A stretch of DNA of 11,565 bases from contig CAKTWK010000048.1 in assembly GCA_934630735.1 (NCBI GenBank), forward strand, positions 1-11,565, given 5' to 3'. Below the pieces are notes generated by a model, which was not told the DNA's origin, made no database searches, and worked only from the letters and a program-made list of their open reading frames with translations. The stretch is from an uncultured Collinsella sp. (GTDB lineage: Bacteria; Actinomycetota; Coriobacteriia; Coriobacteriales; Coriobacteriaceae). Positions 1-6,286 of the stretch are shown piece after piece. Every line of letters begins with the position of its first letter. Positions within the stretch are counted from its first letter, which is position 1. Both the position numbers and the translations under genes were made by a program.

Positions 1-406
1 AATTGACGGCGAGCCCGGTAAAAGTGACGCAGATGATGGTCAGACCGATCATCTTGGCGTGAGGCGTCAGGCCGAGCGAGCGACCATGCGTGACGGAGGT
101 CAGGTCGTCGATGAGACCCAAAACGCCGGTGGCCAGCGTGGCAAGCAGCACGAGCACGAGCTCGGTGGTGAGCTTGCCCATCAACAGGCAGGTCAGCGAG
201 ATCGCGACAAGGATGATGACGCCGCCCATGGTCGGCGTACCCTGTTTAATCAAATGACGCTTGGGGCCGTCGGCTCGGACCTGCTGGCCGATACCCTCGA
301 CCTTCAGCAGCTTGATCCACCACGGCATAAGCAGCAGCGCAATGGCGGCAGCGATGCCAAGTCCCAAAAAGGCCTGATACGTAGGATACGAGGGATTGCC
401 GAACAT
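1..406 (-). CDS. mraY: MraY, phospho-MurNAc-pentapeptide translocase (partial, N-terminal about 135 residues)
   Basis: This integral membrane enzyme transfers phospho-MurNAc-pentapeptide from UDP to undecaprenyl phosphate, making lipid I, the first membrane step of peptidoglycan synthesis. Only the N-terminal third is present; the gene runs off the left edge. The translation starts MFGNPSYPTYQAF and has hydrophobic segments near residues 12-34, 62-76, 82-98 and 119-134. It shows the family motif GTPTMGG at residues 56-62 and the paired catalytic aspartates in GLIDDLTS (D100, D101), followed by the conserved GRSLGLTPHAKM stretch. The ATG at 406-404 lies 3 bp after the murF stop, with a weak AAGG-type ribosome site inside the end of murF, so translational coupling with murF is likely. 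Identification is firm; nothing can be said about the C-terminal part. Confidence 0.96.
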   Translation of the reverse strand, partial: MFGNPSYPTYQAFLGLGIAAAIALLLMPWWIKLLKVEGIGQQVRADGPKRHLIKQGTPTMGGVIILVAISLTCLLMGKLTTELVLVLLATLATGVLGLIDDLTSVTHGRSLGLTPHAKMIGLTIICVTFTGLAVN

Positions 407-409
407 GGG

Positions 410-1834
410 CTAGCACACACCTTCCACAAAGCGGTCGAGCTCAACAAAACGGGAACCCTTGACCAATACAACATCATGATTTTCAAGCGCGCCGCCCATG
501 CGGTCGAGCACCTGCTGATAATCGGAGAACACCTGGATGCGGTCCTCATCCATGCCCATCATGCGTGCGGCATCGGCCATGAGCTGAGCCAGCTCGCCGC
601 CGACGCACGCGAGCATGTCGAGCTTCTTGGCGGCGGCATAGGCGCCCACGAGCTCATGCATACGGGGAGCCTCGTCGCCCATCTCGCCCATCTCGCCCAA
701 GATCGCCATGCGCGAACCGTCACAGATAAGCGAGCACAGCAAATCGAGGCCGGCAGCCATAGACTCGGCACTGGCGTTATAGGAGTCGTCGATGATGCGT
801 GCTCCGCTCTTGGCGCGCTTGATCTCCTGACGGTGGCCGGTGATCGTAAGACCCCTAAAGGCAGCATCGATCTGCTCGGGCGTCACGCCCAGACGATAGG
901 CGACCGCGGCGGCCTTAACGGCATTTGGGACGGACTGCACGCCGGGAATGGCAAGCATGGTATCGATCGTCTCACCCTGGCCAAAATCGAGCGTAAAGAC
1001 CGGACGGCCTTCGTCATCAACACGAATGTCGCAGGCGCGGACCTCATCGTCGTCCGAGACGCCGGCCAGCATCACGTCAATACCCGCAGGCTGGGCGAAC
1101 GTATCGCGAATGAACGGCGTAAAGTCGTCCTCGCCGCCCAAAACCAGTAACGGCGAGAAGTCGCCGGCGGCGCACATGCCCTGGACAATCTCGGACTTGG
1201 CGCGGGCGATGTTCTCGCGGCTGCCCAGAATACCGATGTGGGAGGTTCCGATCTTGCTCACGATGGCAAGATTGGGGTTGGCAGACTGGGACAGGCGCTC
1301 AATCTCATGAAAATGGTTCATGCCCATCTCGAGCACCAGAACCTCGGTATCGGCCGGAGCAGAAAGCACCGTGAGCGGCATGCCAATCAGGTTGTTGAAA
1401 TTGCCTTTGGTGGCCCAGACGCGATAACGCTTGGCGAGCACGGCGGCGAGCACGTCCTTGGTCGTCGTCTTGCCAATCGAACCGGTAATGCCGACGACCA
1501 GGCAGCCAAGCTCCAAGCGATATACATGCGCCAGGCGCAGCAAGAACTCCTCGGGGCCGTCGGTCATCAAGATGGCGCATCCCTTGTCCTGCGCCAGCGA
1601 AACCAGCTCGGCATCGGGCTCACGCGTCATCACGACGGCACCGGCACCCGACTCGATGGCACGGGAGGCAAAATCATTGCCGTCGACCTTTTCGCCGGGG
1701 AAGGCGACAAAGATCGTCCCCTCCTCGACCTGACGCGAGTCGATAACGCACCCGCGGCATACCCGATCGACTTCTTCCGTCACGGTTCGGGCCCCCGTTG
1801 AGGCCGCGAGGTTGTTGACGGCGATCTCTATCAT
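410..1834 (-). CDS. murF: MurF, UDP-MurNAc-tripeptide:D-Ala-D-Ala ligase
   Basis: This cytoplasmic ATP-dependent Mur ligase adds D-Ala-D-Ala to UDP-MurNAc-tripeptide, completing the pentapeptide precursor that MraY uses next. The protein is 474 aa, a normal family length. Visible motifs are the N-terminal substrate segment with DSRQVEEGTIFVAFPG (about 32-47), the P-loop GITGSIGKTTTK (115-126), GNFNNLIGMPLT (144-155), EMGMNHFHEI (169-178) and GTSHIG with RENIARAKSEI (about 196-216). IIDDSYNAS matches the DDxYNA(N/S)P-type MurF signature, with S in place of the more usual D/Y and no following P. The ATG at 1834 is preceded by GGGGAG at good spacing (6 nt). It follows ftsI after 125 bp, and murE is not between them. 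The short gap to mraY indicates one transcript. Confidence 0.96.
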   Translation of the reverse strand: MIEIAVNNLAASTGARTVTEEVDRVCRGCVIDSRQVEEGTIFVAFPGEKVDGNDFASRAIESGAGAVVMTREPDAELVSLAQDKGCAILMTDGPEEFLLRLAHVYRLELGCLVVGITGSIGKTTTKDVLAAVLAKRYRVWATKGNFNNLIGMPLTVLSAPADTEVLVLEMGMNHFHEIERLSQSANPNLAIVSKIGTSHIGILGSRENIARAKSEIVQGMCAAGDFSPLLVLGGEDDFTPFIRDTFAQPAGIDVMLAGVSDDDEVRACDIRVDDEGRPVFTLDFGQGETIDTMLAIPGVQSVPNAVKAAAVAYRLGVTPEQIDAAFRGLTITGHRQEIKRAKSGARIIDDSYNASAESMAAGLDLLCSLICDGSRMAILGEMGEMGDEAPRMHELVGAYAAAKKLDMLACVGGELAQLMADAARMMGMDEDRIQVFSDYQQVLDRMGGALENHDVVLVKGSRFVELDRFVEGVC

Positions 1835-1871
1835 TGCAGCTCCCCTGTAAACCTAATAATGCTATCGGCGT

Positions 1872-1899
1872 ATTGTATCCCAGTGCCATGCGCGCGTGG
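1872..1899 (-). promoter_or_regulatory. possible internal promoter and palindrome upstream of murF
   Basis: The 125-bp gap between ftsI and murF (1835-1959) has no gene. Reading on the minus strand it contains TACAAT at 1877-1872, a plausible -10 box about 38 bp before the murF ATG, but no convincing -35 hexamer at 16-18 bp. Immediately upstream (1899-1886) is the near-palindrome CCATGCGCGCGTGG, perfect except for one T·G pair, placed where a -35/spacer operator would lie. No U-tract follows, so it is not an obvious terminator. Whether murF-mraY has its own promoter is inference. Confidence 0.35.
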
Positions 1900-1959
1900 T
1901 GCAGGGCATGTGAACACCCTTCAGATCAAACGGCAGACCACGCTCAAGATTCTAACCCC

Positions 1960-3825
1960 CTACTTCGTGCGCGGGATACCCAGCACGTCGAGCGCGTTGG
2001 CCATAATGGACTGGAATGGCACCGCGGCGGCATCCGAGCCGCTCGGCGTTCCATCGAGTGTGATATAGCACAGCACCTTGGGCGATTGTGCCGGTGCAAA
2101 GCCCATAAAGGACGACATGTAGTTCTCCTTGAGGTAACCGCCGTTCTCGTCAGCACGCTCGGCCGTACCGGTCTTGCCCGCCACGTCATAGCCATCGACC
2201 GCACCGCCAACGCCCGTGCCTTCGGACACGACCGTCTGCATGCACGATGTCACCTGGGCGGCAGCGTCCTCCGAAATCGCACGCTCGCCTTCGCCCCAGT
2301 CCTTCTCATCGCCCTTGCTGGACTTATAGAAGTGCGGAGTCATCATCACGCCGCCGTTCGCGATGCCGCCCACGGCACGTGCGACCTCAATCGGCGAGAC
2401 AGACAGCGCCTGGCCAAAGCTCATCGAGCCCAGCGTGGCGCCGTCGTACTGGTCGCGCTCCTTGACGATACCCAGACTCTCACCCGGAAAATCGACACCG
2501 GAGCTATGACCGATGCCCCACTTGTCCACATAGGTGGCAAAATCATCGGCGCCGATCTTGCGTCCCACCAGGACAAAGCCCACATTGGACGAACGGCGCA
2601 TCATTTCGCGCACGTCCATGGTCATGGTGTAGTCGCGCTTATCGGCGTCGGTAACGGTGTCGTCGCCAACCTTAATGCTCGCCGGCACCTCAAACGGCGT
2701 GCTCGAACGCACGGCGCCCAAGTCGAAGCCGGCACCGGCCACAAGTGTCTTAAAGACCGAGCCGGGCTCGTAGGCATCGGTAACCAGGCGCAAGTTCATG
2801 TCCTCGGTCTTGGCGTTTTCCAGATCGGTCTGGTCATATGTCGGATACGAGCATGCCGCCAGAATCTCGCCCGTCGTGGGATCGGTGACCAGGGCCGAGC
2901 CATTCTTGGCCTTGGTCTTTTCGACCGCCTCGGCCAGGGCGTCCTCAGCGGCACGCTGGATATTGACATCGAGCGTCGTCACGATGTCCACGCCGTCAAC
3001 CGCCGCCACCTTTTTATAGGCGCCGCCCGCGATATAGCTACCGTCCCTCGCCCGCTCGCGCACCAGCGAACCGTTCGTTCCGGTCAAAAGCTTGTTGTAC
3101 TGCTTCTCAAGGCCCGTCAGACCGTCGTTGTCCACGTTTACCACGCCAAGCACCTGCGATGCCAGGTTGCCATAAGGATATACGCGCTTCATGGCCTGCT
3201 CAAAGAGCACGCCTGGCAGGTTCTTTTTCTCCAGCGCCGCAGCATCGTCCTCGTCCACCTGGCGTTTGATATACACCCAGGTGCCATCGGACATAACGAG
3301 ATCACGACAGGTTTTCTTATCGATGCCCGTAGCTTTGACCAGTGCCGAGACCGTCTTGTCAACATCCTCGATAAGCTGAGGATTCACGGCGATGTTGCGG
3401 CATTCGACCGACGACGTCAGCACGTTGCCGTTACGGTCGTAGATGGTACCGCGCTTGGCATACAGCGTCTGCGCAAGTAGGCGGCGCGCATCGGCACGCT
3501 CGCGCAGTTTATCGGCTTCGACAATTTGATAGTCGGCAAGGCGAAGGACGCCCAAGCCCAAGCCAAACCCGATGAAGCCCATGACGGCTTTGCGACGGGG
3601 CAGCGGCGTGCCCGTGAGCCATTCGGTCGACGAGCTCTTGCGCGGTCTGGTGTTATGCATTTGAGGACCACTCGAGCTACGGAGACGCGACGCGGGGTCG
3701 TTGCCATAGGACGGCCTCGCGTTATAAGATGGCCGACCCGTTCCTTGATAACCAGAACGTCCCCGCGATGAGGGACGTCCAGAACCGCGACCCCCGTCGG
3801 AACCGCGGCGATAGTCATTTGTCAT
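1960..3825 (-). CDS. ftsI: FtsI / class B penicillin-binding protein (septal transpeptidase)
   Basis: This membrane-anchored class B PBP crosslinks peptidoglycan at the division septum, working with FtsW and the FtsL/DivIC-type complex. The 621-aa translation has a basic Arg/Gly/Ser-rich N-terminal tail (about 1-66), one membrane segment (about 81-98), and the PBP dimerisation domain beginning with RGTIYDRNG (125-133). The transpeptidase domain has all three catalytic motifs: SVFK (S356, K359), SSN (412-414) and KTG (551-553). No PASTA domain follows. The chosen ATG (3825) lies 17 bp after the ftsL stop and has only a modest GGTAG ribosome site. Position in the dcw cluster between ftsL and murF supports the FtsI role over an elongation PBP2. 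The N-terminal cytoplasmic tail is longer than in most FtsI proteins of rod-shaped model species. Confidence 0.93.
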   Translation of the reverse strand: MTNDYRRGSDGGRGSGRPSSRGRSGYQGTGRPSYNARPSYGNDPASRLRSSSGPQMHNTRPRKSSSTEWLTGTPLPRRKAVMGFIGFGLGLGVLRLADYQIVEADKLRERADARRLLAQTLYAKRGTIYDRNGNVLTSSVECRNIAVNPQLIEDVDKTVSALVKATGIDKKTCRDLVMSDGTWVYIKRQVDEDDAAALEKKNLPGVLFEQAMKRVYPYGNLASQVLGVVNVDNDGLTGLEKQYNKLLTGTNGSLVRERARDGSYIAGGAYKKVAAVDGVDIVTTLDVNIQRAAEDALAEAVEKTKAKNGSALVTDPTTGEILAACSYPTYDQTDLENAKTEDMNLRLVTDAYEPGSVFKTLVAGAGFDLGAVRSSTPFEVPASIKVGDDTVTDADKRDYTMTMDVREMMRRSSNVGFVLVGRKIGADDFATYVDKWGIGHSSGVDFPGESLGIVKERDQYDGATLGSMSFGQALSVSPIEVARAVGGIANGGVMMTPHFYKSSKGDEKDWGEGERAISEDAAAQVTSCMQTVVSEGTGVGGAVDGYDVAGKTGTAERADENGGYLKENYMSSFMGFAPAQSPKVLCYITLDGTPSGSDAAAVPFQSIMANALDVLGIPRTK

Positions 3826-3842
3826 ACTCAGCTACCGTCTTG

Positions 3843-4313
3843 TTACTGAGCGGTCGCGGTCGAGCTAGCGCCCGCGGCTGCATCCTGCGAAAAATCAAGT
3901 GTAACGCTCTCGCTGGGCTCCACCATGCCATAAGCGCCCGCAAGGTCGCGAATGCGCGTGTCGGCACCATAGACCGAATGCATGACCTCCAGGTCGGAGC
4001 TCTCATCGGTCGCCTTCTCGAGCGTGTTGGTAAGCGCGGCGTTGCTGTTGAGCACCTGGGCCGTAACGCCGGCGAGCGCCACACGGGCGACACCGATCGT
4101 CATGAAGATGGCCGCAATGATGCAAAACGTTTTAAGAACGCTCATGAAAACCGGGCTTACCGCCTGGTTTGCCTGACGGCCCGCGCCCGTGTAGACATCA
4201 AAGCGCGGCGTGCGCTGCTCGCGGGGAGCAACGGGGGCCTGCGGTGCCTCACGATAGGCGGGCATGGCGCTCATATCATAGGCGAGTGCTGCGTTTGAAG
4301 TGTTGTAGCCCAT
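3843..4313 (-). CDS. ftsL: FtsL-like division protein (single-pass, coiled coil)
   Basis: This is a small bitopic membrane protein of 156 aa. A cytoplasmic N-terminus of about 55 residues is rich in Ala/Pro. One membrane helix follows (about residues 56-80, FMSVLKTFCIIAAIFMTIGV), then a heptad-like stretch (about 82-117, AQVLNSNAALTNTLEKATDE) and an FtsL-type tail with RIRDLAGAYGMVEPSE (120-135). It ends in a Ser/Ala-rich low-complexity tail. FtsL family sequences diverge strongly, so the call rests on topology, the conserved tail (helix end, glycine, M, xP) and position between rsmH and ftsI. FtsL recruits and activates FtsW-FtsI at the septum. GGGAGG lies 9 nt before the ATG. The 90-bp gap to rsmH (4314-4403) shows no clear promoter or terminator. 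Confidence 0.8.
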   Translation of the reverse strand: MGYNTSNAALAYDMSAMPAYREAPQAPVAPREQRTPRFDVYTGAGRQANQAVSPVFMSVLKTFCIIAAIFMTIGVARVALAGVTAQVLNSNAALTNTLEKATDESSDLEVMHSVYGADTRIRDLAGAYGMVEPSESVTLDFSQDAAAGASSTATAQ

Positions 4314-4403
4314 GATATGCCGCCTCCCATCCCGAGTACGTTGGTAGTGTGTTTAAGCTTCGTTTATGGTGCGAGCGGGAGGTCCAATATCGCGCGGTCG
4401 CGT

Positions 4404-5369
4404 CTACAGACGCTGCGCCACGCGGATCTTGGCTGATCTCGCCCGAGGGTTGCGCGCAACCTCATCGGGTTGGGCAACCAAGGGTTTGCGGGTGATGACC
4501 TTGAGTATCGGCACGTTGCCGCACACGCACACCGGAATCTCCGGCGGACACGTGCACCCCTGGCCCATCTCCTTAAAGTGGTTCTTTACGATACGGTCCT
4601 CGAGCGAGTGATACGAGATGACGCAGATGCGTCCGCCCGGGTTGAGCCACCTGGTGGCGGCGTCTAGCCCTCGCTCGAGCACATCGAGTTCGTGATTGAC
4701 CTCGATGCGAATGGCCTGGAAACTTTTCTTGGCTGGGTGTCCGCCATGCCGACGAGCGGCAGCGGGGATACCAGCTTTGATGATCTCGACAAACTGACCG
4801 GTGGTTTCGATCGGCTCATGCTCGCGGCGGCGCACGATCTCACGCGCGATCTGCGAGGCGAACTTCTCTTCGCCGTAGACGCGTAGAATCCGGGCGAGGT
4901 CGTGTTCGTTATAGGTGTTGATGACCTCAGCTGCGTTTAAGGTGTTGTTACCCGGATCCATCCGCATGTCCAATGGGGCGTCCTCGTTGTACGAAAAGCC
5001 CCTGCCAGGGATATCGAGTTGCGGCGACGAAACGCCCAAGTCGAACAGGAAGCCATCGACCCCGGGCACCTCGGCCGAGCAAAGCAGCTCGTCCAAGTCG
5101 CCGAAGTTGCCCTTCAGCAGCTGGTGCGGTACGCCGGGAACCTCGCGGTCCAGACGGGCGCCAGCGGCCTCGAGGGCCATGTCGTCCTGATCGACGCCGA
5201 GCAAAAGGCCGGTCTCCCCCACCTGCGCGGCCATCTTTACCGAATGGCCGGCACCGCCAAGGGTGCAGTCGCAGACGACGGAGCCGCTCTTGAGCTGCAG
5301 CGACTCAAGCACTTCGCCGAGCATGACAGGTTCATGCCGATATTCTTGTGTCAAGATCCCACGCTCCAT
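4404..5369 (-). CDS. rsmH: RsmH, 16S rRNA (cytosine-1402-N4)-methyltransferase
   Basis: This SAM-dependent enzyme N4-methylates C1402 in the ribosomal P-site of 16S rRNA; it was formerly called MraW and is a standard second gene of the dcw cluster. The protein is 321 aa. It shows HEPVMLGEVL (12-21), the SAM-binding DCTLGGAGHS (34-43), DGFLFDLGVSSPQLD with PGRGFSYNEDAPLDMRMD (about 105-138), SFQAIRIEVNHEL (about 216-228), GGRICVISYHSLEDRIVK (245-262) and the C-terminal NPRARSAKIR. A cysteine cluster, CTCPPEIPVCVC (272-283), is common in Gram-positive members. The start at 5369 gives MERGILTQEYRHEP and has AAGG 12 nt upstream. A TTG six codons in (ahead of TQEYRHEP), with GGAG upstream, is a possible alternative. 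It begins 20 bp after the mraZ stop. Confidence 0.95.
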   Translation of the reverse strand: MERGILTQEYRHEPVMLGEVLESLQLKSGSVVCDCTLGGAGHSVKMAAQVGETGLLLGVDQDDMALEAAGARLDREVPGVPHQLLKGNFGDLDELLCSAEVPGVDGFLFDLGVSSPQLDIPGRGFSYNEDAPLDMRMDPGNNTLNAAEVINTYNEHDLARILRVYGEEKFASQIAREIVRRREHEPIETTGQFVEIIKAGIPAAARRHGGHPAKKSFQAIRIEVNHELDVLERGLDAATRWLNPGGRICVISYHSLEDRIVKNHFKEMGQGCTCPPEIPVCVCGNVPILKVITRKPLVAQPDEVARNPRARSAKIRVAQRL

Positions 5370-5389
5370 CCGTTACTCGTGCCTTGCCC

Positions 5390-5824
5390 TTACGAGAAGA
5401 AGAGGTCCAGCAGGGCCTCGTCATCATCGTCCTCATCGGCCGTAGCGCGGTCCCAAACCTCAAGGTGGTCGTAGTTGCCCACAACCGTGACCTCGCGGTC
5501 GAGGTTCGCCTGCTTGCGGAGAGACTCAGAAAGACCGATACGACCCGCGCTGTCCACATCCATCGACGTGGTGCGCTTGTTGATCGCCCTCATGAGCTTC
5601 TGGTCGTTGATGTCACGCGGGTTAAAACCCTCGTGGTCCTCACGACCCGCGAAGAGTCCTTCGACCCACTTATCGAAGGCCTCGGCAGAGAACACGTACA
5701 GAGCATCGACATCCAGGGCTTTAAACACGCGAACGTGCTCTCCAAGCTCCTCACGAAGGGGTGCAGGCAGGGACAGACGACCTTTTGCATCGAGATTGCG
5801 CTCGTATGCACCCGTCATTCCCAT
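5390..5824 (-). CDS. mraZ: MraZ, transcriptional regulator of the dcw cluster
   Basis: MraZ is an AbrB-fold DNA-binding protein that forms a ring-shaped oligomer and, in Escherichia coli, represses its own operon by binding TGGGN repeats. The 144-aa protein has the two expected MraZ half-domains, each with the signature DxxGRhxLP: DAKGRLSLPAPLR (12-24) and DSAGRIGLSESLR (91-103). It ends in an acidic tail (DEDDDDEALLDLFFS). The start ATG at 5824 has the strong ribosome site GGGGAGG 6 nt upstream; a second ATG two codons later is less well spaced. It is the first gene of the cluster, and phased TGGGG repeats overlap its promoter at 5893-5955, which fits autoregulation. Confidence 0.95.
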   Translation of the reverse strand: MGMTGAYERNLDAKGRLSLPAPLREELGEHVRVFKALDVDALYVFSAEAFDKWVEGLFAGREDHEGFNPRDINDQKLMRAINKRTTSMDVDSAGRIGLSESLRKQANLDREVTVVGNYDHLEVWDRATADEDDDDEALLDLFFS

Positions 5825-5860
5825 GTGCGCCCTCCCCTCGGTTACTCAGATGGCACGTAC

Positions 5861-5877
5861 GCGGGGAACCACCCCGC
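5861..5877 (-). promoter_or_regulatory. leader palindrome upstream of mraZ (copy 2)
   Basis: GCGGGG-TGGTT-CCCCGC (minus strand) is a perfect 6-bp stem with a 5-nt loop, lying in the predicted 5' leader of the mraZ transcript about 36 bp before the ATG. No T-run follows, so it is not an ordinary terminator. Its core (GGGGTGGTTCCCC) nearly duplicates the palindrome inside the promoter spacer. It could be an operator half of a paired site or an RNA hairpin. Confidence 0.55.
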
Positions 5878-5892
5878 CTGTCGACGTCATCA

Positions 5893-5921
5893 ATAATATG
5901 GGGAACCGCCCCATTTTTCAA
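5893..5921 (-). promoter_or_regulatory. predicted sigma-A promoter of mraZ-rsmH-ftsL-ftsI
   Basis: On the minus strand TTGAAA (5921-5916) and TATTAT (5898-5893) are separated by exactly 17 bp; each hexamer differs from consensus at one base. A start site near 5887 would give a leader of about 62 nt. The spacer is largely filled by the palindrome ATGGGGCGGTTCCCCAT (5914-5898), so a protein bound there would sit directly on RNA polymerase's site. Read on the plus strand the same palindrome is followed by TTTTT, but no plus-strand gene leads into it, so I do not call it a terminator. Confidence 0.7.
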
Positions 5922-5955
5922 CACCTTTCCCCACCCCTTCCCCCACCCCGCCCCA
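5909..5955 (-). promoter_or_regulatory. phased TGGGG repeats, candidate MraZ boxes
   Basis: On the minus strand TGGGG starts at 5955 and 5945 (10-bp period). A second set starts at 5933, 5923 (degenerate, TGTTG) and 5913, again at 10-bp period and offset by 12 bp from the first. MraZ is known to bind direct TGGGN repeats with 5-bp gaps. The second set overlaps the -35 box and spacer of the predicted promoter, as expected for autorepression. The region is very G-rich, so some repeats may be chance. Confidence 0.6.
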
Positions 5956-5988
5956 CCACTCCACACGCTATATGCTGTAAAACACCCC

Positions 5989-6003
5989 CGAGCATATGTT
6001 CGA
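5989..6003. promoter_or_regulatory. LexA/SOS-box-like site
   Basis: CGAGCATATGTTCG (plus strand, 5989-6002, followed by A) matches 13 of 14 bases of the Gram-positive SOS box form CGAACATATGTTCG; the 3' half-site GTTCGA is complete. It lies about 100 bp upstream of the predicted mraZ start site, not over the promoter I can see. Binding by LexA is a hypothesis; no lexA gene is in the window. Confidence 0.4.
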
Positions 6004-6023
6004 AAACACAATATGTTGTGTTT
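6004..6023. promoter_or_regulatory. 8-bp perfect inverted repeat, operator-like
   Basis: AAACACAA-TATG-TTGTGTTT is a perfect dyad with a 4-bp centre, A/T-rich in an otherwise G/C-rich region, directly abutting the LexA-like site. It has no T-run and sits between xerD and mraZ. It resembles a dimeric repressor operator, but the cognate protein is unknown. Confidence 0.45.
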
Positions 6024-6065
6024 GCAGCAAAGGCGGGATGCCACCTGTAGAACCACGCCCGCGAA

Positions 6066-6091
6066 CCTCAACCTTCAAGTTGACCTTGAGG
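6066..6091. promoter_or_regulatory. CTCAAG/CTTGAG dyad, MerR-like operator look
   Basis: The plus strand carries CCTCAA at 6066-6071 and TTGAGG at 6086-6091, with an internal TCAAC/GTTGA dyad. On the minus strand this reads CCTCAAG-GTCAA-CTTGAAGG, similar in style to operators of MerR-family regulators such as SoxR. Five T residues follow on the plus strand (6095-6099), so a weak plus-strand terminator is the alternative. No matching regulator gene is present in the window. Confidence 0.25.
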
Positions 6092-6182
6092 CGATTTTTA
6101 TGTCCCTTTACACGCCGTTCACATCGCCCCCAAACTCCCCCACCCACGGCGCACACGGCCCACCACCGCGTCGGTGTCTGGC

Positions 6183-6251
6183 GAAAAATGGGACGGGCCC
6201 CAGATTGCCCATGCGCGCAAAAGTACGTCTCGGCAATCTGGGGCCCGTCCC
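6183..6251 (-). terminator. intrinsic terminator of pyrG-xerD, built on a 20-bp inverted repeat
   Basis: GGGACGGGCCCCAGATTGCC (6190-6209) is perfectly complementary to 6232-6251, with a 22-nt loop. On the minus strand the stem begins 36 nt after the xerD stop and is followed by ATTTTTC (6189-6183), giving an intrinsic terminator. The stem is much longer than a usual terminator, and the GGGACGGG start is typical of dispersed REP-like intergenic repeats, so it may be a repeat that has been recruited as terminator. Confidence 0.7.
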
Positions 6252-6286
6252 CCTTAATATTTATAAATATGCAGGTCAGCGACGTA

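Noticed and set aside
59..1150. 363-codon plus-strand open frame
   Set aside because: Antisense to mraY and murF, both identified by clear motifs.
1834..3480. 548-codon plus-strand open frame
   Set aside because: It lies opposite ftsI, whose catalytic motifs are complete; the plus-strand translation is His/Arg/Leu-rich without domains, a usual antisense effect of high-GC codon use.
4314..4403. possible promoter between rsmH and ftsL (TTGGAC on the minus strand)
   Set aside because: No acceptable -10 at proper spacing; the ftsL ribosome site is good and read-through from mraZ is sufficient.
5898..5919. plus-strand intrinsic terminator (palindrome followed by TTTTT)
   Set aside because: No plus-strand gene leads into it, and the same bases form the spacer and -35 of a strong minus-strand promoter.
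5968..6156. 62-codon minus-strand frame upstream of mraZ
   Set aside because: Overlaps the operator-like dyads, lacks a good ribosome site and has no recognisable sequence; more likely regulatory DNA.
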